The translations under genes and the position numbers were made by a program. Positions 45,313 to 54,329 of a stretch of DNA of 64,000 nt are shown piece after piece (the first letter of the stretch is position 1; each line of letters opens with the position of its first letter). The notes below the pieces were generated by a model that worked only from the letters and a program-made list of their open reading frames with translations, had not been told where the DNA came from and did not search any database. Source of the DNA: JAEUIT01 sp044220875 (GTDB lineage: Bacteria; Planctomycetota; Phycisphaerae; Phycisphaerales; SM1A02); NCBI GenBank assembly GCA_044220875.1, contig JBGAQH010000004.1:310001-374000 (forward strand), read 5' to 3'.

Positions 45313-47438
45313 CCTGCACCTCCCCAAAGAACCCAGATCGTCTTGACAGCATTCTCCGCTGGTTCCTCGTCGGCGTCAGCGCACCATTCGGCGAACGCCG
45401 CGAGATCGTCGAACCCGAGCGCCGCCACCGCGACGTCAAGCGGATCGCCGCCCTCCGTCCATGATGCCGACGACTCAGTCTTGGGCAAGTCACCCAGAGC
45501 TTCGGAAACGCAGGGGAGAACGGAGTGAACGTCGCACAACGCGGTCCCCGAATAGTCGCCGAGCAGGAACGCGAAATCTCCCGAGCCAACCGTCCCGTCG
45601 CCATCGAGGTCATACGTCGGCGTCGAGGTTCCCCATGCGGCTGACAGCAGCGAGACATCGCGAGAGTCCACTCGGAAGTCGCCGTTGAAGTCGGAGGCGA
45701 GCGTGATGATGCACGGGTATTCGACGACCACGCCGCTTCCCGGGTCCCCCGTCGCAGCACCGGTCCAGGTGAGCGTCACGACCATGTGACCATGCTCGTT
45801 CATGTCGTGGACGAACGTCAGGCGGCTCAGGTTCGCAGCATCGACGAACCCATACGAGAACGACAAGCCGGTGAACTCGCTGACGTCGTCGAAGCGCACC
45901 AGCTCGTCGAGGTAGGAGCGATTCCATGTGTATTCGTGGCCGCACCAGAGCACTGCTCGAGACGGGAACGCACCGAGGTCCTCGCCTCCAACGAGAAGTC
46001 GGTCGCGGCCTGAAACCAATCGGCTGAGCGCACCAGCCCGGCTTCGATCGTCCTCAACCGGATCCGTCGGGTCCGCGAATCCGGCGGCTACGTCCAAATC
46101 CACGCTCGCCATCGGTGAGGTCCACGTGGTCGCCGTGGAAGGCCACGCGAAGTAGGCTCGGGTCAGACAGAGATTCTCCGGTGGTAACACATCCGTCCTC
46201 CACCCCATCCCAACCCACTCGCCATCGCGATTCGCCGCGTACGCCGGGCGACCCGGAGCCGACTGGCCGCTCGGCCACGTCAGATCGAGCGGGGCCGAGC
46301 TCGCATCAACTCGGTCGTAGGGGAGGCCGTCGTCTGGACCTCCGACCTCGACGTCGTCATCCCAGGCCTCGATCCACGCTGCGGAGGACCGGTCGTCGTT
46401 GGTGCAAGTCACGTTGGTGTTCGCGATGTAGCAGGGATTCACGGGTTCTCCCGGCGTCTGACCAGTGGCGGAGCCCCATTCATGTCCCACGACCATCAAC
46501 CCGTCGTCAATCAGACTCGGTGTCGGAACGATGTCTCGCGCCACCGAGTTGGTGATCATTCGAACGGTGGGATCTCCAAAGGGGCCCGGCACCGTGGAGA
46601 AGCTCGGCAGCAGAAGCTGAGCGTGGGCGTCTATCCCCCAATGCAAAACGAAGCCCCAGAAGTTCTGGCTCGTCGCACAGGTTGAGTCGACGCCGCCGAC
46701 CACAAACGGATAGACGTCCCCTTGCTCGTGCCACACCGCGTGGGCATCGGAGTTCCACTCACCCGAAGGGAGATATGAACCCCCAATCGCAGGTGTCAAG
46801 TCGTGCGCCGTCACCGACAGCGGGATCGTGCCACCCACCGGAACACTGACCAAGTCCCAGATCCAAGCAGCGCCAACAAGTTGGTTGCCTGCGGCGAGGT
46901 CGTCGGGGCTCGGTGACAGCCTCGTCCCCGCATGACCCACGACGTATCGACCGCTTGCGGAAACATCGTTCGCGGTGCTCCGAAACCCCTCACCCTGCAT
47001 ACCGGCCGCCGCTTGAAGGTCAACGGCCAAGAGCGCGGGAAGAGACGCGGCGAGTCCCATTGAACTGCCGGACTTCGGAAGCCGAACGAATGCTCGAGGC
47101 TCCGTATCGCTCGCTGGTGAAGGTGCGCAGCATGGCGACTCTGGCAATCCGAAACTTCCGACCACTACACCCAGGTCGTTGATGCCGAACGCATTCTGAC
47201 CGTCGCCCTCCACGCTTGGATCAAATGTCCAGTTCTCGGTCCGCGATGGCGCTCGAAGCGGCACGACTGCGTTGGTGCTCGAGCAGATACGCCCCTTGAT
47301 TCGAATGAGCCGAAGAGGTCTCGAATCGGCACCCTGCGTTGCCCCTTCAAAGGCTGCAAGTGCGATCAGCGCGACGAGCGGGAAGCGGGAAGCGGGAAGC
47401 GGGAAGCGGGAAGCGGGAAGCGGGAAGCGAATCGTCAT
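45309..47438 (-). CDS. Secreted dockerin-type repeat protein (phase-variable candidate)
   Basis: This exported 709-aa protein ends with dockerin-like Ca-binding repeats: DFNGDFRVDSRDVSLLSAAW and DLDGDGTVGSGDFAFLLGDY. The long middle part includes GINDLGVVVGSFGLP and VSASGRYVVGHAGT, resembling the HAF/beta-propeller repeats of planctomycete surface proteins. The signal peptide contains RFPLPAS repeated, encoded by seven tandem copies of a 7-bp unit (47378-47426). The start at 47438 (MTIRFP) lies just before the repeat; an ATG at 47453 is also in frame. The gene lies in the low-GC block between the duplicated exporter ends. The function is probably cell-surface adhesion or assembly. Confidence 0.75.
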   Translation of the reverse strand: MTIRFPLPASRFPLPASRFPLVALIALAAFEGATQGADSRPLRLIRIKGRICSSTNAVVPLRAPSRTENWTFDPSVEGDGQNAFGINDLGVVVGSFGLPESPCCAPSPASDTEPRAFVRLPKSGSSMGLAASLPALLAVDLQAAAGMQGEGFRSTANDVSASGRYVVGHAGTRLSPSPDDLAAGNQLVGAAWIWDLVSVPVGGTIPLSVTAHDLTPAIGGSYLPSGEWNSDAHAVWHEQGDVYPFVVGGVDSTCATSQNFWGFVLHWGIDAHAQLLLPSFSTVPGPFGDPTVRMITNSVARDIVPTPSLIDDGLMVVGHEWGSATGQTPGEPVNPCYIANTNVTCTNDDRSSAAWIEAWDDDVEVGGPDDGLPYDRVDASSAPLDLTWPSGQSAPGRPAYAANRDGEWVGMGWRTDVLPPENLCLTRAYFAWPSTATTWTSPMASVDLDVAAGFADPTDPVEDDRSRAGALSRLVSGRDRLLVGGEDLGAFPSRAVLWCGHEYTWNRSYLDELVRFDDVSEFTGLSFSYGFVDAANLSRLTFVHDMNEHGHMVVTLTWTGAATGDPGSGVVVEYPCIITLASDFNGDFRVDSRDVSLLSAAWGTSTPTYDLDGDGTVGSGDFAFLLGDYSGTALCDVHSVLPCVSEALGDLPKTESSASWTEGGDPLDVAVAALGFDDLAAFAEWCADADEEPAENAVKTIWVLWGGAG
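47378..47426. repeat. Heptanucleotide tandem repeat (GCGGGAA)x7 in signal peptide
   Basis: Seven perfect copies of GCGGGAA lie in the signal peptide of the dockerin protein. Seven is not a multiple of three, so a gain or loss of one unit shifts the reading frame. This makes the gene a candidate for slipped-strand phase variation. The current count keeps the frame open. Confidence 0.9.
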
Positions 47439-47578
47439 GGTGTTACCCAGCATCGACCGTTGGATCGTAGCCCTATACGGACACCTTTGAGAGCGAGGTG
47501 CGTAGAAGTTCAACAATTGCGAATGAAACAATTCAAACTCGAAGCTCGCTGACCGAGTCAGCGACGCTAGTCCATGTG

Positions 47579-47825
47579 GAAGCCACCAGCAACCTCGACA
47601 CCGAAAGCGAACGGGCGATCCAAAGCGCGATGGCGGAACTCATGCGCGGCCGGACGAGTTTCGTCATCGCCCACCGCCTGAGCACGATCCGGTACGCCGA
47701 TCTCATCCTCGTCCTCGACAACGGCACGCTCGTCGAAAGCGGCAGCCACGAGGAACGGATGGAACGGAGCGGCCTCTACCGCGACTGGTGGTGCTGCAGA
47801 CGTCGAACGAGCCGGCGAAGAAGCG
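47579..47825 (+). pseudogene. Truncated duplicate of ABC exporter C-terminus
   Basis: This is a 247-nt copy of exporter codons 561-643 (see 44443-44690). Substitutions give K-to-N and L-to-R changes in the ATPase tail. A single deleted A in the codons matching the end of GLYRDMVVLQ shifts the frame. There is no start codon or upstream ATPase domain. It marks the right edge of the inserted block and lies 185 nt before the adaptor gene, where the exporter would have ended before the event. Confidence 0.9.
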
Positions 47826-48010
47826 CTCGACGTCCATTCGATGTGGGAACGCCCACGTCGCCTCGCCCCTCGGGGTGCGCATCAAACTCCGGCTTGCGCT
47901 ACCATGCCGACCGGGCATCGCGACCCCCAACGGGATCCACGCTGGGATCCCCGCTGGGAACTCCAGCCGGGACAGGTCGCGCGCCCATTCCGGCACCCTC
48001 AGAGACGATC

Positions 48011-49243
48011 GTGAGCCAAGGTTCCGTCAGCCAACCCAACGTCGAACGCAGGATCGACTCGCTCCGCATCGAGCGTGATCAGCCCCGACGCGGCTGCCTG
48101 CTGCCGATCGTCCTGCTGCTCCTTCTCGGCCTCGCCGCAGGCGGTGGCTATGTGTGGTGGCAGCGCTACGAGCGCATGCCGAAGGTGCGCCTCGCCGTCG
48201 CCGAGGTCGAGACCTCCCGGCAGCGCGACCGGACCACGCTGAACGCCTCCGGCTACGTGACCGCCCGTCGCGACGCAACGGTCTCGTCGAAAGTGACGGG
48301 CAAGGTCATCGAGGTCAACGTCGAGGAGGGCATGCGGGTCGAAGCCGACCAGATCCTCGCAAAGCTCGATGCCTCGAATGTCGAAACGTCGCTGCGTCTG
48401 GCCGAAGCCCAATTGGACGCCGGACGCGCCCGACTCGGTGAGATCGAGTCGAATCGTGCCCTTGCCCAGCGTGAGCTGGAGCGAGTGACCGCAGCGGCCG
48501 AAGGGAACGCGGCGACGGCGATCGAGGTGGACAGGGCCAGCGCCGCGGCTCAGGCCCTGAGCGCCCGCCTCGAGCAGCAGCGGGCCGAGGTGATCGTCAG
48601 CGAGCGCGAAGTGGCGATCTGGAAGCAGCAACTCGACGACACGATCATCCGCGCCCCCTTCGCCGGCGTCGTGACGGCCAAGAACGCCCAGCCCGGCGAG
48701 ATGATCTCCCCGATGTCGGTCGGCGGCTTCACCCGCACCGGCATCTGCACGCTGGTCGACATGCAGTCGCTCGAGATCGAGGTCGACGTCAGCGAGAGCT
48801 ACATCAATCGCGTTGCCGCCGGACAGCCGGTCGAGGCGACGCTCGATTCCTATCCCGAGTGGAAGATCCCCGCCTCGGTCATCGCCATCATTCCAACCGC
48901 CGACCGTCAGAAGGCGACGGTGAAGGTCCGGGTCGCGTTCAAGGAACTCGACCCGCGGATCCTCCCCGACATGAGCGTGAAGGTCGCCTTCCAGTCGACC
49001 GAGGAGCCCGGGCCGGCGACCGCGGCGAAGGGCGTGACCCTACCGGAGGCGGCGGTGGTGCACCGCGACGGCAAGGACCTCGTCTTTGTCTACCGCGATG
49101 GCATCGTCGAGCGGCGGGCGATTTCCGTCAGCGAACGGCGCAACGAACGAGCGACGGTGACCGCCGGCCTCATCGGCGGCGAGAAGGTGGTCCTGAACCC
49201 ACCCGAGAGTCTCACGGACGGCGAGAGCGTGAAGCCAGAATGA
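48011..49243 (+). CDS. Periplasmic adaptor (HlyD/MacA-type membrane fusion protein)
   Basis: This 410-aa efflux adaptor has one N-terminal transmembrane helix (about 30-52, LPIVLLLLLGLAAGGGYVWW). The biotinyl-lipoyl-like first half is RRDATVSSKVTGKVIEVNVE, and a long coiled-coil hairpin covers about 120-215. The second lipoyl half IRAPFAGVVTAKNAQPGEMI and a beta-barrel follow. It probably links the ABC permeases at 50340 and 51494, or the exporter upstream, to an outer-membrane partner. A GTG start at 48011 is used. The gene follows the remnant duplicate of the exporter end. Confidence 0.88.
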   Translation: MSQGSVSQPNVERRIDSLRIERDQPRRGCLLPIVLLLLLGLAAGGGYVWWQRYERMPKVRLAVAEVETSRQRDRTTLNASGYVTARRDATVSSKVTGKVIEVNVEEGMRVEADQILAKLDASNVETSLRLAEAQLDAGRARLGEIESNRALAQRELERVTAAAEGNAATAIEVDRASAAAQALSARLEQQRAEVIVSEREVAIWKQQLDDTIIRAPFAGVVTAKNAQPGEMISPMSVGGFTRTGICTLVDMQSLEIEVDVSESYINRVAAGQPVEATLDSYPEWKIPASVIAIIPTADRQKATVKVRVAFKELDPRILPDMSVKVAFQSTEEPGPATAAKGVTLPEAAVVHRDGKDLVFVYRDGIVERRAISVSERRNERATVTAGLIGGEKVVLNPPESLTDGESVKPE

Positions 49244-49251
49244 TTCCAGCC

Positions 49252-49287
49252 TTCACCATTCGCGTCGTTCATTCACCACAGAGGACC
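49252..49287. repeat. Partial CACAGAG-element arm
   Basis: A 36-nt piece matches the outer end of the dispersed element (ATTCGCGTCGTTCATTCACC then CACAGAGGACC). It stops abruptly just before the full copy that follows. It starts 9 nt after the adaptor stop codon. Confidence 0.75.
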
Positions 49288-49290
49288 GCT

Positions 49291-49592
49291 TTCTGCGCTA
49301 TTCACGTCGTTCATTCACCACAGAGGACACAGAGATCACAGAGGGGGCACAGAGCGGAATCACCCGGACATTGGAACAAGGCCGACCTACGCCGCCAGCA
49401 CGGTGAAATGGCGATCGCTCTCGCGTCCCGGCCCGCCGCGTCCTGGGAGGATGACTCCCGCGAGGTTCGCCGGAAGATCTGTCGCAGCACAGGAAGTCGA
49501 ATCGCACATTCTCCAGCCTCTGATGACTTCTCTGTGCCCCCTCTGTGATCTCTGTGTCCTCTGTGGTGAGTCTGGTCGAATCGTGCAGAATC
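49291..49592 (+). repeat. CACAGAG-type inverted-repeat element, full copy A
   Basis: About 302 bp lie between the adaptor and lolD-like genes. The left arm begins TTCTGCGC and continues through TCATTCACCACAGAGGACAC and GGGGGCACAGAG. The right arm is its inverse and ends GTGCAGAA. The core of about 170 bp matches copy C (60573) in the same orientation and copy B (54027) in reverse, including CACAGGAAGTCGAAT. No open frame with coding character is present, so it looks like a non-autonomous (MITE-like) element. The family has no transposase here. Confidence 0.85.
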
Positions 49593-49635
49593 CTGATTCC
49601 GAAAGCCAGCATGACCCGTCTAAGGAAGCCCGACC

Positions 49636-50343
49636 ATGAGTAGCGTGAGCGACAGCAGCGGCGACCTCGTCGTTGTCGACAACGTCGAGAAGACCTTTCG
49701 CCGCGGCTCGGAAGAGATCCGCGTCCTCGCGGGGCTGAACCTCCGCGTTCCGCGCGGCGAATTCCTGGCCCTCATGGGGCCGTCGGGCTCGGGCAAGACG
49801 ACGCTCCTGAATCTCATCGGCGGCCTCGATCAGCCGACGCGCGGTTCGGTGAGCGTCGGCGGCGATCACCTCGAGTCGCTCTCCTCGCGCCGGCTCGCGG
49901 CGTGGCGAGCCCGGCACGTCGGCCTCGTCTTCCAGTTCTACAACCTCCTCTCGGTCCTCACCGCGGCCCGCAACGTGGAGCTGCCGCTGCTCCTCACGAA
50001 CCTCACCCGCTCCCAGCGCCAGAAGCACGTGGCCGTGGCGCTCGAGGCCGTCGGCCTCTCGCACCGCGCGAACCACTACCCGCGGACGCTCTCGGGCGGC
50101 GAACAGCAGCGGGTCGGCATCGCCCGGGCGATCGTCTCGGACCCGACGCTCCTGCTCTGCGACGAGCCGACCGGCGACCTCGACCGCAAGTCGGGCGACG
50201 AGATCCTCTCGCTCCTCCAGGCTCTGAACACGCAGCACGGGAAGACCATCATCATGGTCACCCACGATCCGCACGCCTCGGCCCGAGCCAGCCGCACGGT
50301 GCACCTCGAGAAGGGCCAGCTCATGGCGGAGGCGACGGCATGA
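49636..50343 (+). CDS. LolD/MacB-type ABC transporter ATP-binding protein
   Basis: This 235-aa ATPase belongs to the lipoprotein-release/MacB group. Walker A is GPSGSGKTT, the signature LSGGEQQRVGIARAI and Walker B LLLCDEPTGDLD. GLVFQFYNLLSVLTAARNVE is typical of this group. An AAGGA site precedes the ATG. It overlaps the first permease by 4 nt and is followed by a second permease. The pair may power lipoprotein transport or efflux with the upstream adaptor. Confidence 0.92.
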   Translation: MSSVSDSSGDLVVVDNVEKTFRRGSEEIRVLAGLNLRVPRGEFLALMGPSGSGKTTLLNLIGGLDQPTRGSVSVGGDHLESLSSRRLAAWRARHVGLVFQFYNLLSVLTAARNVELPLLLTNLTRSQRQKHVAVALEAVGLSHRANHYPRTLSGGEQQRVGIARAIVSDPTLLLCDEPTGDLDRKSGDEILSLLQALNTQHGKTIIMVTHDPHASARASRTVHLEKGQLMAEATA

Positions 50344-51497
50344 AGTTCCTCCGGCTCCTCTGGGGCAATCTCATGCGGAGGAAGCTGCGGACGCTCCTCA
50401 CGCTGCTCTCGATCTTCGTCGCCTTCCTCCTCTTCGGGCTCCTCTGCACGATCAAGGAGGCCTTCTCGGCCGGCGTGACGATGGCCGGCGCCGATCGGCT
50501 CATCGTGCGGCACAAGGTGTCGCTCATCATGCTGCTGCCGGTCGCCTACGAACGGCGCATCGCCAACGTCCCCGGCGTTGACGTGGCCATGCACTGGACT
50601 TGGTTCAACGGCATCTACCAGAACGAACCGAAGAACTTCTTCGGGACCTTTCCGGTCGAGCCCGACAAGTTCCTCGACATCTATCCGGAGTACACGCTGA
50701 CCAGCGCCGAGCGGCAGGCGTGGATGACGACCCGCACCGGGGCCATCGTCGGCCGCACGCTCGCCGAGCGCTTCGGCTGGAAGGTCGGCGACCACATTCC
50801 GATCACCTCACCGCTCTTTCCGCGGAAGGGCGAGGAGGCGTGGGAGTTCGAGATCGTCGGGATCTACCAAGGCGCGAAGGCGAACACCGACACCTCGAAC
50901 TTCTTCTTTCGCTATGACTATTTCGACGAGGCCCGTGCGAGCGGTGAGGGCATGGTCGGCTGGTACGTCGTTCGGGTGAAGGATCCGAATCGGACGACCG
51001 AGGTCGCGAAGGCGATCGACGCCGAATTCGCCAACTCGCCCTACGAGACGAAGGCCGAGGCCGAGGGAGCCTTTGCCCAGAGCTTCATCGAGCAGATCGG
51101 CAGCATCGGGACGATCCTCATGGGCATCCTGAGCGCGGTCTTCTTCACGATTCTCCTCGTCGCGGGCAACACCATGGCCCAGGCGGTGCGCGAACGGACG
51201 GCCGAGCTTGGTGTCCTGAAGGCGATCGGCTTCACCGACGGCATGGTGCTCCGCCTCGTTCTCGCGGAGAGCTCGCTGCTCGCCGCGGCCGGCGGCCTGG
51301 CCGGACTGCTCGTCGCGTGGCTCATCACCCTCGGCGGCAGCCCGGTGCCCTCGGTGCTGCCGGTCTTCTTCCTGCCGCTCTCGTACCTCGTGATCGGGAC
51401 GCTCCTCGTCGTGGGCCTGGGCATCGTCGCCGGCATCTTCCCGGCGCTTGCGGCCATGCGGATGCCGATCGCCGTCGCTCTGCGGAGGCAGGCATGA
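50340..51497 (+). CDS. FtsX/MacB-like ABC transporter permease
   Basis: This 385-aa permease has the FtsX/MacB layout: one transmembrane helix at about 15-35 (LLTLLSIFVAFLLFGLL), then a periplasmic domain of about 220 residues. Three C-terminal helices begin near 262, with AVRERTAELGVLKAIGFTDG as the hallmark coupling loop. The ATG overlaps the ATPase stop by 4 nt and the next permease overlaps by 4 nt. The operon is adaptor, ATPase and two permeases, probably one efflux or lipoprotein-sorting machine. The substrate cannot be read from sequence. Confidence 0.88.
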   Translation: MKFLRLLWGNLMRRKLRTLLTLLSIFVAFLLFGLLCTIKEAFSAGVTMAGADRLIVRHKVSLIMLLPVAYERRIANVPGVDVAMHWTWFNGIYQNEPKNFFGTFPVEPDKFLDIYPEYTLTSAERQAWMTTRTGAIVGRTLAERFGWKVGDHIPITSPLFPRKGEEAWEFEIVGIYQGAKANTDTSNFFFRYDYFDEARASGEGMVGWYVVRVKDPNRTTEVAKAIDAEFANSPYETKAEAEGAFAQSFIEQIGSIGTILMGILSAVFFTILLVAGNTMAQAVRERTAELGVLKAIGFTDGMVLRLVLAESSLLAAAGGLAGLLVAWLITLGGSPVPSVLPVFFLPLSYLVIGTLLVVGLGIVAGIFPALAAMRMPIAVALRRQA

Positions 51498-52693
51498 ACC
51501 AATTCCTCAACTGGTGTTCGCAAGTCCTCTCGGTCACGCTCTTCGCCCTGCGGACGATGCCCGATCGGCGCGGTGCGTCGCTCGCGACGATCGTCGGCAT
51601 CGCCGGCGTCGTCGCCGTGCTCGTCGGCGTCCTCTCGATCGCCGAGGGCTTCCGCTCGGCGATGAGCATCTCCGGTCCCGACGACGTCGCCCTCGTGATG
51701 CGGGCGAGCGCCGACTCGGAGATGACCAGCGGCCTCAGCCGCGAGGAGACGCGCCTCATCGCCGACGGTCCGGGGCTGGCCCGCGCCGGCGACGCGCCGC
51801 TCGCCTCGGCCGAACTCTTCGTCATCATCAATCTGCCGAAGCGATCGACCATGACCGACGCCAACGTGCCCCTTCGCGGCGTCGGCCCCCATGCCCGCGA
51901 CGTGCGCGGAAACGTGACCATCATCGAGGGACGTGCGTTCGAGGCCGGGCGCAACGAGGTGATCGTCGGCGCCGGAGCCGCACGGGCCTTCGCGGGCCTC
52001 GACCTCGGCAAGTCGATTCGGGTCGGCCAAAACGAATGGACCGTCGTCGGGATCTTCACCGCCAACGACGGCGCCGGCGAATCGGAGATCTGGACCGACG
52101 CATCCGTCCTCCAGCCCGCGTACCAGCGCGGCGATTCCTTCCAGTCGGTCTACGCGAAGCTCGCGACCCCGGGCTCCTTCAGCGAATTCAAGGACGCCCT
52201 CACCAGCGACCCGCGGCTCAAGGTGAAGGTCGTTCGCCAGAGCGACTATCTCATCGAGCAGTCAACGATGCTCACCGGATTCATCCAGGGGATCGGCTTC
52301 TTCGTCGCCGGCCTCATGGCGATCGGAGCGGTCTTCGGCGCCCTCAACACGATGTACAGCGCCGTTGCCGGCCGCACCCGCGAGATCGCGACGCTGCGGG
52401 CCCTCGGCTTCGGTCCCCTGCCGGTGATCCTCTCGGTCATGGTCGAGTCGGTCGCCCTTGCGATCATCGGCGGCGCGGTCGGCGCGGCGATCGCGTACTT
52501 CACCTTCAACGGCTTCACCGCCTCGACGATCAACTGGCAGACCTTCAGCCAAGTCGCCTTCGCCTTCGCGGTGACGCCGACCCTTCTGGTGACGGCGATC
52601 ATCTGGGCCGCGATGATCGGCCTGATCGGCGGGTTCTTCCCGGCTCTTCGGGCGGCGCGGATGCCGATCGCGAGTGCGCTGCGGGAGGGGTAA
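51494..52693 (+). CDS. Second FtsX/MacB-like ABC transporter permease
   Basis: This 399-aa protein has the same topology as its neighbour. The first helix is at about 33-55. A periplasmic MacB-PCD-like domain follows, with VIVGAGAARAFAGLDLGKSI, and three C-terminal helices. The coupling loop is VAGRTREIATLRALGFGPLP. It overlaps the first permease by 4 nt. Two non-identical permeases with one ATPase suggest a heterodimer like LolCE. It ends 73 nt before the GH43-like gene. Confidence 0.88.
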   Translation: MNQFLNWCSQVLSVTLFALRTMPDRRGASLATIVGIAGVVAVLVGVLSIAEGFRSAMSISGPDDVALVMRASADSEMTSGLSREETRLIADGPGLARAGDAPLASAELFVIINLPKRSTMTDANVPLRGVGPHARDVRGNVTIIEGRAFEAGRNEVIVGAGAARAFAGLDLGKSIRVGQNEWTVVGIFTANDGAGESEIWTDASVLQPAYQRGDSFQSVYAKLATPGSFSEFKDALTSDPRLKVKVVRQSDYLIEQSTMLTGFIQGIGFFVAGLMAIGAVFGALNTMYSAVAGRTREIATLRALGFGPLPVILSVMVESVALAIIGGAVGAAIAYFTFNGFTASTINWQTFSQVAFAFAVTPTLLVTAIIWAAMIGLIGGFFPALRAARMPIASALREG

Positions 52694-52766
52694 GGACGCG
52701 CGGGCTCGTCGTGGATGATCGCCAACGCCTGCGGCATCGGTGACGTCGGTGCGTTACCCTTCGGGC

Positions 52767-53825
52767 ATGCTCTTCGCCACGCTGACCGTCGCGTCCCTCG
52801 TTTCGCTGCAGGATCCGGCGTCGGCCTCGCCGCCAAAGGCGCCGACACCGCACAATCCCGTCGTCGAAGGCTGGTACGCCGATCCCGAAGTCGCGGTCTT
52901 CGCCGGTCGCTATTGGATCTACCCGACCTTCTCGGCGCCCTACGACCAGCAGCGCCAGTTCGATGCCTTCAGTTCGCCCGACCTGGTCCGTTGGACGAAG
53001 CACGAGCGGATCCTCGATGCCGAACGGGTGACCTGGGCGCGGCGGGCGATGTGGGCGCCGTCGGTGATCGAGAAGGATGGCCACTACTACTTCTTCTTCT
53101 CGGCCAACGACATCCAGAAGGAGGGCGAGGTCGGAGGCATCGGCGTGGCGGTGGGCGACACGCCGAGCGGTCCCTTCCGCGACCTCCTCGGGAAGCCGCT
53201 CATCGATCGGATCCACCACGGCGCGCAGCCGATCGACCAGTACGCCTTTCGCGACACCGACGGCCAGTACTACCTCTTCTACGGCGGGTGGGGCCATTGC
53301 ATGGTGGCCAAGCTCGCCCCGGACTTCCGGTCGCTCCTTCCCTTCGACGACGGCAGCGTGGTGCGCGAGCTCACGCCGCCCGGCTACGTCGAGGGGCCGT
53401 TTCTGCTGAAGCGGAAGGACACCTATTACTTCATGTGGTCGGAGGGCGGCTGGACCGGGCCGAACTACTCGGTCGCCTACGCGACGGGGAAGAGCGCCCT
53501 CGGACCCTTCACGAAGGTCGGGACGATCCTGAAGCAGGACCCCACCGTCGCCACCGGCGCCGGACATCACAGCGTGCTGACGATCCCGGGGAAGGACGAA
53601 CACTACATCGTCTACCACCGGCGACCGCTCGGTGAGACGGACGCGAACCACCGCGTGGTCTGCATCGATCGGCTGCTGTTCCGCGACGACGGCACGATCG
53701 AGCCGGTGCGGATCACGACGACCGGCGTGGGACCGGTGCCCGCGCCGGCGCCAGCGCCGGCACCAGCGCCGACAAGTGCCCCACAGGGCGCCGATCATCC
53801 TCCCGCGCTCGGCTCACCTCGATGA
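52767..53825 (+). CDS. Secreted glycoside hydrolase family 43-like protein
   Basis: This 352-aa exported protein has a signal peptide (1-20) and a five-bladed propeller of the GH43/GH62 type. The general-base Asp is expected in GWYADPEVAVF near residue 38. The transition-state Asp is likely in IDQYAFRDTDG, and the acid Glu in GYVEGPFLLKR. GH43 enzymes remove arabinose or xylose from plant polysaccharides, but many planctomycete members have unknown substrates. The tail is a Pro/Ala repeat (PAPAPAPAPAP), unlike the fold. It follows the permease operon but is unlikely to belong to it. Confidence 0.85.
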   Translation: MLFATLTVASLVSLQDPASASPPKAPTPHNPVVEGWYADPEVAVFAGRYWIYPTFSAPYDQQRQFDAFSSPDLVRWTKHERILDAERVTWARRAMWAPSVIEKDGHYYFFFSANDIQKEGEVGGIGVAVGDTPSGPFRDLLGKPLIDRIHHGAQPIDQYAFRDTDGQYYLFYGGWGHCMVAKLAPDFRSLLPFDDGSVVRELTPPGYVEGPFLLKRKDTYYFMWSEGGWTGPNYSVAYATGKSALGPFTKVGTILKQDPTVATGAGHHSVLTIPGKDEHYIVYHRRPLGETDANHRVVCIDRLLFRDDGTIEPVRITTTGVGPVPAPAPAPAPAPTSAPQGADHPPALGSPR

Positions 53826-53984
53826 CGCGCGGAGAACCACAGCGGCACCACGGCACCGAGTTCGCACAACGAACGCCAACGACGCAGAGGCACGAATCAC
53901 ACGCACGAGACGAGGAAGGACCTGCGGCGCGGACACGGTCCCGCTCGAACGATCGCACCCCGCGCCGCGCCGTCCCCATTCCAC

Positions 53985-54022
53985 TCTGCCCCCACTCTGG
54001 CCCCCTCTGTGCGCTCTGTGTC
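53985..54022. repeat. Partial CACAGAG-element arm
   Basis: A degraded right arm with repeated CTCTGTG/CCCCCTCTGTG units lies directly before full copy B. It is part of the 504-nt gap after the GH43-like gene; no gene is supported in that gap. Confidence 0.55.
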
Positions 54023-54026
54023 CAGG

Positions 54027-54326
54027 ATTCTGCACAATTCGACCAGACTCACCACAGAGGACACAGAGATCACAGAGGGGGCACAGAGAACTCATCAGCG
54101 GCCGGAGAATTGGCGATTCGACTTCCTGTGCTGCGACAGACGTCCAGGCGAACCTCGCGGTACGTCATCCTCCTAGGAGGCGGTGGGGCGGCAACTGAGC
54201 GTGATCGTCATTCCACCCTGCTGACGGCGTAGTCCGTCCCTGGTCCTCTTTCTCAGTGATTCCGCTCTGTGCCCCCTCTGTGATCTCTGTGTCCTCTGTG
54301 GTGAATGAACGACGCGACGCGCGCAC
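54027..54326 (-). repeat. CACAGAG-type inverted-repeat element, full copy B
   Basis: About 300 bp, inverted relative to copies A and C. It starts ATTCTGCACAATTCG and its other arm ends within GTGGTGAATGAACGACG. The core matches the other copies in reverse complement, including GATTCGACTTCCTGTGCTGC. It stops 4 nt before the pdeM stop codon on the minus strand, so it sits exactly downstream of that gene. Confidence 0.82.
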
Positions 54327-54329
54327 ACC

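Noticed and set aside
49300..49620. Short open frames within CACAGAG elements (phrases like CPLCDLCVLCGES)
   Set aside because: They are translations of the inverted-repeat arms, appear in both directions, and lack starts with ribosome sites.
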